Shown here one piece after another: positions 1 through 12,194 of a stretch of DNA of 64,000 bases; within the stretch, counting starts at the first letter, position 1; every line of letters begins with the position of its first letter. The notes under the pieces were generated by a model. The model was not told where the DNA came from. It did not search any database and worked only from the letters and a program-made list of their open reading frames with translations. Source of the DNA: Asparagopsis taxiformis (lineage: Eukaryota; Rhodophyta; Florideophyceae; Bonnemaisoniales; Bonnemaisoniaceae); assembly GCA_030407315.1 (NCBI GenBank), contig JALQPE010000101.1, positions 1-64,000 on the forward strand. The letters are read 5' to 3'. Position numbers and translations under genes: made by a program.

Positions 1-1000
1 GGTTATTTCGCTGCATTCGCGCTCAATTTCCGCACGATTTTTGGGGGGCCGGCGGCGGATTCCAGCGCTGCGCTCGCGCGAGGGTGGCCAACGCGATGGC
101 GTCATTCGCTGGCGTGCGCGATCCGTCGTCCGCACGTACGCGGTCGGCCAATCTGACGGCGCCAGCGGCAGACGCCTGTCACGACGAGGGGGTCGAGCCG
201 GCGGCCTCGCAACTCGTCCGTCCCAGCCCGATGCAAGTTTTTGGGACGGCCTCATTTCCAATCCGCTGGGCCACCTCTGTATACCTGGCGCCCGATCGAT
301 GACCAGCCCCCTTGTTTTCGCACGAAAAGTGCGTTGGCGGCATGGTGCGCCCCTGTGACTCCAGTGGCGGGTGCACGACAGTTTGGCTGCGAAATGTCCA
401 GCCTTCGGTGGTGCGAGACGCTCGTTCGTGCAGCGTCGCGTTGCGGACGACGGGGCGAAGGCGTTTGCGGCGTATACGGCGGCGCAAAAGGTATGCATGC
501 GAACGATGGGGGTGAAGGCGCGGTGCGGGCGTATGTTGCGTGGCGAACGACGATGCGGCGCGTTTTGCATGGCGTACGACGAACTGTGCGTTGCGTGCCG
601 AACGACGAAGCGATGGCGCGAACGACGATTGCGTGCTGAACGACCGAAACGGTTACAGGTACAAGGCGTTCGACGAAACGATTACATGGTGTTCGAGGAA
701 GCGTTTGCGTGGCGTCCGACGAAGATTTGCGTGGCGTCCGAAGGAGCGGTTGCGCGTTGTGCGACGAAGCGGTTGCGTGGCGCTGCGAAGCTTGGCGGCA
801 ATAAGTCGTATCCCCCTTCCGGTCCCTGCTGCCGGTAGTAGTTTGGCGTGATGCAATGCGGGTAGCTGTGTTTGAGTTTGGATGCTTACCACTGCCAGTA
901 ATCAGCTGGCAACTTGCGCAGCTTTTTGTTCGTCGACGTAACGCGCGTGGATGGCATCCCCCACAACGCTTCGTGCATTAATTGCGTTGCGCACGAGGCG
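1..1000. other. GC-rich non-coding stretch downstream of the gypsy remnant
   Basis: No convincing gene is visible. The segment is GC- and CpG-rich, like the gypsy coding remnants that follow, and lies beyond the 3' end of the minus-strand gypsy element. It may hold its 3' untranslated region or LTR. I could not match it by eye to a second LTR copy near 21-22 kb, so the LTR reading is only a possibility. Short open frames here have biased composition and no recognisable domain. Confidence 0.4.
400..790. repeat. degenerate short tandem repeats (GCGTGGCGTCCGACGAAG-like)
   Basis: The motifs GCGTGGCG, CGAACGACGA and GTCCGACGAAG recur many times in loosely spaced, imperfect copies, with spacings of roughly 15-30 bp. 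All plus-strand frames therefore encode Arg/Ala/Thr-rich low-complexity peptides. This looks like a decayed minisatellite rather than a gene. Confidence 0.5.
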
Positions 1001-1234
1001 TCATTTGTCGGCTCGCAATACGCGCGCTAATGCGGCTAGGTGTCGTTTTTCGCGGCGCGCCATCGGGTGCCTCCCTCGGGGCTGAGCGCTTCGTTGAGCG
1101 ACTTCGGCGGTTACGCAGCGCGCAGGGGCCGTCGGCAGTAGCGCGCGCAGCGGTTTTAGAGGCGGGCCGTCTTTGATCACGGCGAAAACGGGGCGACGAT
1201 AGGCGCGGGCAGGGACGCTTCGGGCTCCCACATA

Positions 1235-1828
1235 TCATCGCGCGGGGAGGTAGCCCTTCCAGCGCACCCGGAATACGGGCGCGCCGGTGTCGTCGATGCC
1301 CTCGGCTGTTAGCCTGTCAATCATGAACTCGCGCGTTCCATACCCGGCTTCCGGGTCGACCTTGCGCGCCTCGTTAATTTCGCGTTCATCCCGTCCCGCT
1401 GCGTCGTTCGCGTTCTCCGTGTTGATGCCCTCTTCTACGTCTTCCAACGTCGTTGGCGCATGCGTCGCGTAGCGCGGTGCTACGCGAACGCGGTCGGAGC
1501 TGACGAGTTCGGGGACACCGTCGATTATGATTTGGGTACGTGTGTCCGCGCAGCCTATAACCGGGAAAGGGCCCGACACAGGATAGTCTAACTTCGACGT
1601 GTGCGCTCCGTCGTTGCCCTGCGTTCGTGTCGTCGCTCCCGCGCGAGTGTCCAGGTACACTTGATCGCCAACCTTGATATCCTTATTCACCGTGCGCACG
1701 CCGCGGTCAAAGTCGCGCTTGTATCTGCGCTGCGCTTTCTTCAACGCGTTCGCCGAGCGTGCGTACGCGTCCGATAATCGTGCGAGAAATTCCATGCGAA
1801 GGAATGGCGTGCTGCGAATCGTGTCCAC
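1235..1828 (-). pseudogene. Ty3/gypsy integrase C-terminus with chromodomain (remnant)
   Basis: A 197-codon minus-strand frame carries the C-terminal part of a gypsy integrase. An Arg/Lys-rich segment (ALKKAQRRYKRDFDRGV) precedes a KVGDQVYL motif typical of the region after the integrase core. The C-terminus has a chromodomain-like ending (FRVRWKGYLPAR). A chromodomain here is the hallmark of chromoviruses, a Ty3/gypsy branch whose chromodomain can target integration to chromatin marks. The frame is continuous over its length, but the neighbouring integrase core is broken into other frames, so the element is inactive. Confidence 0.7.
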
Positions 1829-2545
1829 TTGCTCCGTTCCATGCGATACGGGATAGCGCGTGAGCGTAAGTTCGAACGGCGACGTATTCGTCGAGCGGTG
1901 TATCGCGCGGTTGTAAGCGTATGCTAGCGCGTCTAAAATGCTCGTCCCAATTCTTCCGCTCTTCGTCGACGTAATGGCGCAGCGTCGCTACGATAGTGCG
2001 GTTCATGCACTCGACTTGTCCATTCGATTGCGGATGGTATGTCGTCGTAAATATGTTCCGCGTACCCATCAGCGCGCAAGTCTCCTGAAACAGCTTCGAG
2101 CGGAATTGCGGCCTTGTCCGAAGTAGCGTGCGCGGCGGTCCATAGACGAAAACCCAGTCTCGGAAAATGCCTTCGCAACGGCGAGTGCGGATACGCGTCC
2201 GAGCGCGATGAGTCGGCAGAGTTTGCTATAGCGGTCTGCGATTACGAGTACGAAGCGGCGTTGGGCGCGGAGTCTCGGGCAGCGGACCAAGGATATCGAT
2301 AGGACGTCTTCGAGCGGGCGCGTCGCGGGGAATAGCTTCAGGGCGTTCGTATGGCGGTATTGCGTAACGCGGTTACGTGCGCACGCATCGCACTGTCTCA
2401 CTGTAGTGTAGACGTCCACGCTCATCATCGGCCAGTAGTACGCGCGTCGAATAGCGTCGTACATGCGTCGCGCGCCCGGATGTCCTGCAGTTACTGCATA
2501 ATGGTTAGCTCGCAAAATGCGCCCCTTAATCGCTTCGGGCACGAC
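1707..2545 (-). pseudogene. Ty3/gypsy integrase zinc-binding and catalytic core (frameshifted remnant)
   Basis: The minus strand reads through an HHCC zinc module (HYAVTAGHPGARRMYD followed by CDACARNR), then the first catalytic Asp in VLVIADRYSKLCRL. In another frame comes the region around the catalytic Glu (TTTYHPQSNGQVECMNRT). The order is that of a Ty3/gypsy integrase, which inserts retrotransposon cDNA into the genome. The core is spread over at least three frames, so it cannot make a full enzyme. It lies directly upstream, in transcription direction, of the chromodomain segment. Confidence 0.75.
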
Positions 2546-2812
2546 TATCTGCGTGGCGTTGTCGAGCGGCAGTCCTCATAAGTATCCCATCGGGGACAGG
2601 TGAAAGCGCGATCGCGGCGCGTTTCGACGTCGCGTTTTCGCGTTTTGGCAGAATTCGTCCGTCGCCTGCTCGCGTATCCATCACTCGTCAGTGGACACGG
2701 GCGGTTTCGTGCACGACGACGAGTTGCCAGTAGGCAGTCCAAACTCGGGTAGTATTCTGCGTAGTCGCATAGTAGCGCGGTATCGGTTCGCGCATAAGCG
2801 TCCGCGTGCGGT

Positions 2813-3424
2813 TCAACGATGTTCGCGGCGTCGAAGCAGGGTATCTCGTCCGGTATTTTCCGTCCTCGTCGCCGCTTCGCGTGGCCATTCGCGAGAGCGC
2901 GTCGGCGATGACATGGCGTTTACCCTTTTTATATTCGACGTCGAACTCGAACTCGGCGATCGCAGTCGCCAGCGCGCGAGTCGTCCTTCCGCAAGGGCAT
3001 GTTTGACATCCACGCAGCGATTGTGGTCCGTGCGAACCGTGAACTTCCGTCCTGCTAGATACGCGCGTAGTAGTAGCACTGCCCCGACCACCCAAGCGAG
3101 CATCGCGTTCCATCGTCGAATAATTTCGCTCCGCGTCGTTAAGCTGCGCGACCAGTATCCGATGGATGCAATGGTGTCTCCGTCGGCGTCTAATGTAGTA
3201 ACGCGCATCCGATTTGTCCTTGGACGCGTTCGGTATTCGAGCACGTATGTTGTCCCTCTCGCGCGGTAGGCGGCGAGAATAGGGGAATAGCATCGCTCGT
3301 CGCAGTGATTCGACGCGCGCGTTTGCTCCGGCGTCGGCGCGGGGTAGCTGTCTCCTTGGTCCTTCTTTAGCAACTGCGTACGCGGCGCCGCGACGAACGC
3401 GAATTTTTTCGACGAATCGGCAAT
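2813..3424 (-). pseudogene. Ty3/gypsy RNase H region, 3' half of the split element
   Basis: The first residues (starting around SSKKFAFVAAPRTQLLKKD) match the RT-RNase H connection that normally follows the FLG motif of gypsy RT. Then come GYWSRSLTTRSE and FTVRTDHNRCVDV, typical of the gypsy RNase H (Asp-containing TDH motif). The frame begins abruptly at the left border of the 14.5-kb insertion. Its natural upstream partner is the RT at 17959-18774, so one gene was split by a later transposon. Confidence 0.75.
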
Positions 3425-3437
3425 CACTACGGTGTTG
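3425..3437 (+). repeat. left terminal inverted repeat of the 14.5-kb element
   Basis: The 13 bases CACTACGGTGTTG form a perfect inverted repeat with 17946-17958. They begin with CACTA, the signature start of En/Spm-type elements. Confidence 0.7.
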
Positions 3438-3450
3438 GGAATGAAAAAAG

Positions 3451-3800
3451 ACAGTAAATTTACTGTCTGAGACAGTAAAAATTACTGTCTGGCCAAGACA
3501 GTGCGCGGAGACAGTAAAATTTACTGTCTGGAAATTTCAGAATACTGCTGCAGCAATAAACTGGCACGAAATCTGGGCAGTACCAAAAACAGTAAAATTT
3601 ACTGTCCAGAACAGTAAATTTTACTGTCCGGAAGTGTTGCCGCCAGACAGTATGTGCAGACAGTACATTTTACTGTCTGAGGCAGTGCATTGTATTGTAT
3701 TACTGCACTGTCTGGGTAAATCTGTAGACAGTAGTGTAGATAGCAAATTGTATTGTCTGCGGGTAGTACCGTGTATTGGTTCACAACACTGTCTCGTGGA
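3451..3800. repeat. left subterminal array of palindromic ACAGTAAA/TTTACTGT motifs
   Basis: Copies of GACAGTAAA and TTTACTGTC, often fused into palindromes such as ACAGTAAAATTTACTGT, recur about every 20-60 bp in both orientations. A matching array sits inside the right terminus. In CACTA elements such subterminal repeats bind the accessory transposition protein; that role here is inferred. No gene is visible in the array. Confidence 0.65.
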
Positions 3801-6800
3801 GTGGACTTGAGAGGAAATATGGAGCATAGTGTTGGTGTGAAGGTAAATATTGGAATGGTGTAATGGTGTGTGGTATACGAAGATAGTAATTGTGGTCGAG
3901 CTTTACAGATATTTGTAGGTAGCGAAGTTAGTACGAGGGAGGATAAATGAAAGAGGATAGCAGATCGACCGACCTAGAATGGGATTGAGGTTTCTAGTCT
4001 CAGTGAAGCCTATTCTGCCAATAGAGAATAGAATCATGTTTATGTCAGTTGGGATAGGAGATGACACTATCGATTTTAGTGCGATGACAATTAGAATCGT
4101 GCTGAAGGGCCTGCAATCGCTGAGGAATGTGACGTCATATTCCTCAATTTCCGAACGGAAGTTGGGAATAAATAGGAGTTCACGAATGGGAGCAGCGATG
4201 CACAAAATTGGTGCAGAAAGAGCTTTTCGAGCTAATCACTGAGGCTTCCGTGAAGGAACTGAAACAGATACGGAAGAGTGTTCCATAGTTGATTACTTTC
4301 TCAATTCGAGAGCTATTTGCGATCATAGTCGCGATGCGCCGAGTGAACCAAAGCGTAAACAGCTGTTATCTCCTCTGGTGCCGTCTCCATGTTGAATCCT
4401 GCGACTTGTACATGTGTGAGAGATGCTGACAATGTGAACATCGCCAGTATGCGAAACAGCCAATTGTCGAGCAGAACGTGTGTTGAGACAGCTGTTCGGA
4501 AATGGGTTTTTCTGGCGCACAGAAAGGCTGATTGCAAGATTTTCCAAACGCCTCACGCCACAAAACACACGCTTTCAACAATATATCCAACAAAAAATTT
4601 CATGGATCAAGCCGCCAACCACAATTCATGACAACCAATCATCAGTTCACTCTCGCCAATGTGCAAGTAGCATTAATGCTAGTGTGGTCAATTGACCACA
4701 CTCGACCGTGGCAAACAAGTATCGCAAGCGGATCGTTATCTCATCGCCTTGCGTAGTTGGCAATCCGCACAGTCCATACGCACGCAATTGATTGACACCA
4801 ATGCGACGCCACACGCGCTTCTGTTCGTCGCTACCACGCTGCATCGTCGCTTCCAAACCGATTGGTTGATGTTCACCGATGACGCACAGCGCATTGACGC
4901 CTTTTGAATCCCGCTTCTCGCGCTCGCGCTCCCCCTTCACCACCTCCGGGCTCTTTTTCTTCGCGCACGCGTGCCACTTTGCGATGGCAAATGTGTGATC
5001 GTCACTGCGCGACTCTAGGTGGCTCGACCTCCGTCGCGTCTTCTCTGAGGAACACGTGCACATTTTTCACGTCATGTCGGCGGTCGTGCTCGAGTTTCGA
5101 CACGCCGAGACACAGCTTTTGCACCGCTTTTGTGCACAAAATGTCCACGTTGTTCTGCAGACCTCCCTGTTTATGCTGGCCATTTTGCATGTCAATCTTC
5201 CCGCCTGTCTCAACCGTGCGGCGTTGCGTAATGCGCGTGCCGTTCTCACTTTTTTGCAAGCCTGGAAGGCCTATTCGAGCGACCCGGCAGTTCTTCCAAC
5301 TGTCATTGCAATCCGTTTGTACATGCATCTTTACTGGTCACACCATTAATCTCACACGTGTTATTTCAACGATATGATTACGATGTCACTAGTTACGGAA
5401 AGATTGATACGTCTGCTCGCTTTCTCACGAGTCAATTCACCCATTTCGGTCTCGTGCCTACTGCCGAAGAGGAGCCTAGCTTTATGGACAAACATTAGGA
5501 CTGAAAAATGTATCTAATTCAAGTAAGCTTCCTAGAATTTCACAAGCTATGCTCGATACTAAGCGAGGGGATGGCGATGAGCTCTACACAGTCAACTACG
5601 ATGACCCCCGATGTGGTTCACATTCGTCACAGTACCAGTCGGGGAGACTCCTACCTCTCAGATGGTGTCCCGGTGACTCCAAGACGCCACTGCTTTGTCC
5701 AATCCTGGTCCTAAGAAGATGACGGGTTACGCTATGTGTGACGTACATGAGTACCATGGAAACGTGAGTGGGAATGGTGATAGTGGGATTACTGGAGTGA
5801 TGGGAGATGAGTCTGGGGAGAAATCATACAGTTTCTATACACCTGACGGGTATTGGTGGAATATAATTGAATGGAATGATGTGTGATGTCTGCACCACGT
5901 CGACCTCCTCTCTCGCCCCAACATCGCGCAGCACTCTCAATGCAACACAGTGTGCATCTTTGTTGGCGTTACATGTGCGCCTAGTTCTTGCATCGCTGCT
6001 TCCCTCACATCATCATCTAACCGTCTGTAACGCAACAACATGCCACCGCATGTCGCTCACAGTCACATATGTATTTCTTAATACGCTTGTTGAAACACGG
6101 AACGCTCTTATTCACCACAGCGGCAGCTCTACACAAACTAACACTGAAACCAAGATGGAGGCAATATATCGGTGGCATTTCATTACAAATGTACTTTTTC
6201 TTTCTGCTGCTGGTGTGGCCTTGTGTTTGAAACTTGCTTGCAGGTCCTTTCCAACAGCTTAGTGTCGTAACCATTGCAGATGCGTTGCTGCTAGAATCAC
6301 CCGGAGAGCTTCAATCAAATGGTTGTTGTGGACTAGTTGCGCTCGTTGTGAATCAATCGCCAGTGCGTGCATCTGTATTTGTGCGTTCGTGTGCGCGCTT
6401 ACTAGATGCGATGCAATGCAATGCTCACGTACACTGTATACTACTGACTTTTACAAATATAGCTTTGTATGAGAAGCGTCGGTATGTATCCGACACCTTA
6501 CCATTGCCTCACTCTGTAAAGCTTCTTTCCCAGTAGCAATTTGTATCGCATTGCACCATGACGCAGGGCAGACTGCGAGTGAAAGCAACGAGTAAACAAA
6601 CTTTTCGCTCATCATTCACCACACGCTGTTGTCGTTGAAGTCATAACCATATCCACATCCCATTCTGGAAACTCTTGGAAGACAGACGAGCCCAGTCCAC
6701 CACTGGTGCTTGTAGATGTAGCATTTTTAAGCTGTTCGTTTAGATAGTAAGGGATAGATGGTGTAGTGCGCAACACTAGAGAACAACGCTGTGCAGGACA

Positions 6801-7930
6801 ACATGTTTGTTCGGCGTAAATCGTCATATGTTCCATTTGGACTATTTTGGCAGCTCACATGCATCAACCTGAATATTAAGACTCTGGACTGGCACACTCA
6901 AGTATCTGGATACGCTTGAGCAGTGGCAGGGGCGCAAGAGCCGGTCCAAGTTTTTGTACAAGGCACGTTGACACACTGCATTCACTTGATTGACACCCGA
7001 GTGCAACGACTGGCTCGCTGTCCAGGGATGGGGGACTGCTGCGCAAGTGTTCAATACATCTCAAGATGCAGTTCAAGAATAAACATTTCAACGTTATCCG
7101 GCTCACGGTCTCAGTTGGTCAAGTCATGGATCACAGGGTGTGGTGAAAAACCTCTTTGTTTACATTGTCTCAATAGCGAGGTCGACGATATTGCGACCTC
7201 GTTACTGGGACGGATTGGCATCACCGAGTGTGACAGACTGGAAGATGTGATTGGGCAGGAGCGAGGTGTGTGTGAAGGATAGTAAGAAACAGCGAGGTGG
7301 GTGTGTGGAAGGTGCGAATGGCGTCAAGTGATTGGCACAAGGGAGTTGAGCTCATCTGCGGACAGAGTATGGATGGCATCGTATGCCCGTTGGGACAGCC
7401 CGGGCGGAAGTGATCATGGGAAGCTCGTTTATGTATGTGTGCGGCAGTTGGGATTGGGCGCGACTGGACGGCGAATGTGGTCGAAGAATGGGCGCGGCGA
7501 CTATGGTCATGCTAAGTGGACCAACGCGGTGCGAGTCGAACCAGTTGATATATGAGGGATGTCAAGGCAAGGGGGCATTTAGACGGGCGAAAGGGTGCGT
7601 GTGACGCGAGTGGAAGGCGGTGAGGGAATGCATGCATGAATTGAGCGTGTGGGCGGACGAGGATTTGAGAAAACCTAATATGACAGTACATTGCGTGTGT
7701 GGTAGGCGCGTTGAAGTGTTACGGCGCATAAATCATCGGCGCCGATGGCTACGTCACAAACGGTGTAATCACCGCTGTAATCGGCGCCAACAGCATGTTA
7801 TGGCTGCAGACGCGACAGAATGTCGACTTCATCCTTAGAATGAAGTACGCTAATTAGCCATTCTGCCCAGCACCAGGTACGAAACTTGGGACTGGGCACG
7901 TCATTAGAGCTCTAGGGTAGGTAACAGAAT
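3801..7930. other. interior of the 14.5-kb element with no recognisable gene
   Basis: This AT-richer stretch holds only short open frames in all six frames. None shows a domain, conserved motif or credible codon bias. A minus-strand frame at 4647-5063 is Lys/Arg/Glu-rich but not recognisable. It could be captured host DNA or old element sequence. Confidence 0.5.
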
Positions 7931-8093
7931 ATAAACTTATGTGGGAGGACGGGTTTTCAGGACAAGCTGTCGGAACTGTAATTACTGTGTTTTCTTACAG
8001 CAAAGTCATCGTTAAGGCGGATTTGCTTTCTCAGGACAAGCTGTCGGAACTGCTATTCAGTTTTCTTACAGCAAAGGCAGTTTACCCCGGTTG

Positions 8094-8229
8094 CTTACAG
8101 CAAAGTCATCGTAACGATGACTTTGCTGTAAGAAAACAAAACATTACAGCAAAGTCATCGTAACGATGACTTTGCTGTAAGAAAACAAAACATTACAGCA
8201 AAGTCATCGTAACGATGACTTTGCTGTAA
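8094..8229. repeat. palindrome module 1: three tandem hairpins
   Basis: Three palindromes (8094-8132, 8144-8180, 8193-8229) each consist of the 18-nt arm CTTACAGCAAAGTCATCG (or a near copy), a TAA centre, and the reverse complement of the arm. They repeat at 49-bp spacing. Half copies of the arm lie just upstream, near 7994 and 8065. Confidence 0.8.
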
Positions 8230-8436
8230 GAAACCATGGTAAACCAACTTCTCTGTAAGCATATGAGAGGGACTGATGTTTCTCACTCGGGAAGAAGAAG
8301 GAGACGATTTCGGACCTCGCGAAAAAGGCTGCAAAGTGGTCTGAAACGGTTGGGGTGGTTCTAGGGAGCACTAAAACTTGTTTTAATTGCACTCAAGCTT
8401 TCTCGCTTGCGTGGAAGGGTTGGTATAATTCATCGA

Positions 8437-9037
8437 TTTTTGGTCATCAGATTCTCACAACTGGAGATGTGATGGTCAAAATGGAACTTTGTCCGAATGA
8501 TGTGCAAGTGGTCTGTAAGGGTTGGAGTGGGTCTAGGGAGTACGGAAAAGTGTTCTATGAGTTCGTAAAGCTGCTGGCTTGCGCATTAGGGCTGACAGAA
8601 TGCATCGAGTTTTGGTCACCAGATTCCCACAACTGAAGATGTGATGGCCAAAATTGAACTTTGTCGGAACGAAGTGCAAGTGGTCTGTAAGGGTTGGAGT
8701 GGGTCTGGGGAGTACTGTAATGGGTTTTATTTGCCCTGAAAGCTGGTGGCTTGCGAGGTACAGCTTCCGGAGTTCACTAATTTTTGGTCACCAGATTCTC
8801 ACAACTGGAGATGTGATGGCCAAAATTGAACTTTGTCGGAACGAAGTGTAAGTGATCCGTAAGGGCTGGAGTGGCTCTAGGGAGTACGGAAAAGTGTTTT
8901 ATGTGTCCGTAAAGCTGTTGAATTGCGTGGTAGGGATTCCAGAATGCATCGACTTTTGGTCACCAGACTCCCACAACTGGAGATGTGATAGCCAAAATTG
9001 AACTTTGCAAGAACGAAGTGCAAGTGTTCTGGATGCC
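8437..9037. repeat. 172-bp tandem repeat, about 3.5 copies
   Basis: Copies begin at 8437, 8610, 8782 and 8954 with TTTTGGTCAYCAGATTC, continue through CACAACTGGAGATGTGAT, and differ from each other by scattered substitutions. The spacing is 172-173 bp. A further, more diverged copy lies near 11583, next to an internal transposon terminus. No coding function is apparent. Confidence 0.75.
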
Positions 9038-9902
9038 TTCAAGTGGCCTGGAAGCGTACTCTGGACAAGTTTTCGGACCTTGAAGAGGCTCAACTGCACA
9101 ATGCTGATATTGAAATGAAACATTCATATAGTCCATTTTTAACTAGAACTGCTGGAATGGATTGCGTAGCCTATAGAGGAGCAATGTAGTTATATAATAG
9201 AGCTAGAAGCATGCCTCAACAACCTATCTCTCATGCCTCTAGTTCTCCTTCATCATTCCAGTCTTCCTTCCTGTGACGCACCGCGCCTCTGGTGTCACTT
9301 CACACGCCCCTCCTGTGCATTAAATACCTGTCTACCACTTCCGTATTCTACTCATACCACCACCTTCATTTTACCCCATGCCTACCATCCTATCCTTTAC
9401 CTTCTGTCCTTCAGTCCTAGGCTAACCTACTTCATAACCATCGATGTAAGGTGAATATCTAGATTCCTACCTACTTGAGAGTATAGTTTATTATAACGGA
9501 AAACGGACGGTTTTGTATAGTCAATGTGCTACACAGCACCAGGAGTAGATTTTGCGCACCGATAATCTATGCTTGATATTGGAGAGACCGGCTTCTTGTA
9601 GCCTCGGAAAATGTGCAGGTAGTACCTTTCCAGAGGTCCTGGAGGTGTTCACACCAACTCTAGTCCATTTTAACGAGTTTGAATTTCGACCGCCAGAATC
9701 TCTGTCGTGAGAAAATGGTGGTCGAAATTTACCGTGCTGCTCTCCCAATACTGAACTTTTTAGGTAGTTCAGCCCGGGTGAACAAGACACAGATTGCTCT
9801 TCAAAGCCGCCCGAAGCCGTCGAAACCATCCTTCCACAATGTTCCCGACTTCAAAATTCCTATCTCACCCTTCCCAAAGTGAGAGAGGGACCAAGCTACC
9901 AG

Positions 9903-10287
9903 CCGCTTACAGCTGAGGCAGTTTACCAGGGATGCTTACAGCAAAGTCATCGTTACGATGACTTTGCTGTAAGAAAAGAAAACATTACAGTGGGCGAAGG
10001 ATTTTACCGGGTGAAAAAATCACCAAGAATTTTTTTACCGGGTAAAAAATCGTGGCTACTGTAATGAAACGTTTTCTTACAGCAAAGTCATCGTAACGAT
10101 GACTTTGCTGTAAGAAAAGGAAACATTACAGTAGGCGAAGAATTTTTACCGGGTAAAAAATCACCAAGAATTTTTTTACCGGGTAAAAAAACGTGCCTGC
10201 TGTAATGTTTTCTTTTCTTACAGCAAAGTCATCGTAACGATGACTTTGCTGTCAGCACCCGCGGTAAACTGCCTCAGCTGTAAGCGG
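9903..10287. repeat. palindrome module 2: nested inverted repeats with three hairpins
   Basis: The outer arms at 9903-9927 and 10263-10287 are perfect 25-bp inverted repeats. Inside lie hairpins at 9935-9973, 10076-10114 and 10217-10254 with the CTTACAGCAAAGTCATCG arm; the third has a base change in one arm. The two intervals between them carry TTTTTTACCGGGTAAAAA palindromes framed by ATTACAG and CTGTAATG. The centres read TTA in the first hairpin and TAA in the later ones. Confidence 0.85.
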
Positions 10288-10970
10288 TCTGGCTTCACCC
10301 TCTCTCTCATGTCTCTTGTCTTCCTTCATCCCAGCCTATCCCAACCTCCCTTCTATGTCGACTCCGGTGTCACTCCAGCCGACCCTTCAGTGAGTGCAAT
10401 CCTTCTCTACCACCGCCATAATCTACTCATACTATCCCCTTCATGTTGCTGCATACCTACCCTCCCATCCTTCCTGATTTTCCTACAATCCTAGGCTAGC
10501 CTACTTACCAACTATGTTCGTATTGAAGGCAGCTAGATTCCTAGTAACTCAAATCTACAGTCTGCTAAAAAGGGCGATTTGGTGTGGTCACTGTGCCACA
10601 CGGCACCAGGAATAGAATCTGGCCACGGATACTCTATGCTTGATCTCAGAGAGAACAGCTGCGCCAATGCTCCGAAAATGTGCTGTCAGTACCTTTCCAG
10701 ACGTCCTGGAGGTGCTCATGCCAGCTCTAGTTCATTTTAGGGAGGTTGAGTTTCGACAATCAGAATTTCACTCTTGAGGAAATTGTGTTTGAAATTTTGT
10801 GCACTCCTCCCGCCGTACCAGGCAGGGCACCCAGCCCAGACTGGGTTAGCACGACGCAGAGTGCTCCCCAACACCGCTAACAGCCGTCCAAACCATCCCT
10901 CTGCCATGTTTTACGGCTTCACAATTCCTTGCTCACCCTTCCCAAGGTGAGGGAGGGACCAAGCTCCCAG

Positions 10971-11186
10971 CCGCTTACAGCTGAGGCAGTTTACCAGGGA
11001 TGCTTACAGCAAAGTCATCGTTACGATGACTTTGCTGTAAGAAAACGTTTTCATTACAGTGGCCAGGAATTTTTTACCCGGTAAAAAAATCATGGCTACT
11101 GTAATGAATTGTTTTCTTACAGCAAAGTCATCGTAACGATGACTTTGCTGTAAACATCCCTGGTAAACTGCTCCGTCTGTAAGCCG
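10971..11186. repeat. palindrome module 3: nested inverted repeats with two hairpins
   Basis: Outer arms start CCGCTTACAG at 10971 and end CTGTAAGCCG at 11186. Inside are hairpins at 11003-11041 (TTA centre) and 11116-11153 (TAA centre). Between them is a single interval with a TTTTTTACCCGGTAAAAAAA palindrome, so the whole module can fold on itself. Confidence 0.85.
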
Positions 11187-11423
11187 TTGGTCTCAACCCT
11201 CGATCTCATGTCTGTTGTCCTCCTTCATCATCTCCACATCCCTTCCTGCTAAGCATCACTTCTCTAGTGTCACTCTACCAGTCCTTTTCGTGCATGAAAT
11301 ACTTTTCTACCACTGCCATAGTCTACACATACTATTGCCTCTATACTTCTGCATGCCTACGCTTCCATCTTTCTCTCCCGTGCTAGGCTTAGAGAATATC
11401 CTACTTCCTGAAGATCATTGTAC

Positions 11424-11487
11424 AGTGAGGCAGTAAAAATCACTGTCTCACCGTACTGTCTGAGGCCCTCTTTTCAACACCGTAGTG
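11424..11487. repeat. internal copy of the right terminus of the 14.5-kb element
   Basis: The run from about 11424 to 11487 resembles the last 70 bp of the element: AGGCAGTAAAAATCACTGTC, then CTGTCTGAGGCCC, then the same 13-bp terminus CAACACCGTAGTG at 11475-11487. The sequence after 11487 is a unit of the 172-bp repeat family. This suggests that a second, partly deleted copy, or a rearranged end, lies within the element. No matching second left end was found. Confidence 0.65.
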
Positions 11488-12194
11488 TATAAGGGCTGGA
11501 GTGGCTCTGGGGATTACAGAAAGGTGTTTTATCTGTCCGTAAAGCTTCTGGCTTGCGCATTAGGGCTGGCAGAATGCATCGATTTTTGGTCATCAGATTC
11601 TCACAACTGCAGATATGATGAATTTCGGCCATGGCCAAAATTCAACTTTGTCGGAACGACGTAGATTTGGACTGGATGCCTCCAAGTGCATGCACTTGAA
11701 AGTGCACTTAGTCCAAAAAATTGTCCAGAGTACGCTCCCAGGCGATGGCCTGGAAGTGTACTCTGGACAAGTTTTTGGACCTGGAAGAGGTTGAATTGCA
11801 CAATGCTTGTGTTGAAATGAAACATTTATATGGCCCATTCTTTACTTGGACAGCTGAAATCCTATCTACTCGAGAGTAAAGTATATAAAAACTGGAAACA
11901 GACGGTTTTGTATTGTCAATGTGCCACAAGGCACCAAGAGTAGATTTTGCCCTCCGATAATCTATGGTTGATTTCAGAGAGGATAACCGCGTGCAGTCAC
12001 AGGACATGTGTTACCAGATCCTTCCCAGAGGTCCTGGAGGTGTTCACACCAACTCCAGCCCACTTTAACGAGTTTGAATTTCGAAAGTCAGAATCTCTGT
12101 CGTGAGAAAATTGAACCATTTCCGACCACGTGGTAGAAATTTCGTACACTCCTCCAACCATACTAGACACAACACCCAGCTCAAACCGGGTGTA

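Noticed and set aside
4647..5063. 138-codon minus-strand frame rich in Lys, Arg and Glu inside the 14.5-kb element.
   Set aside because: No domain, no neighbouring coding signal and only a weak composition argument; left as non-coding.
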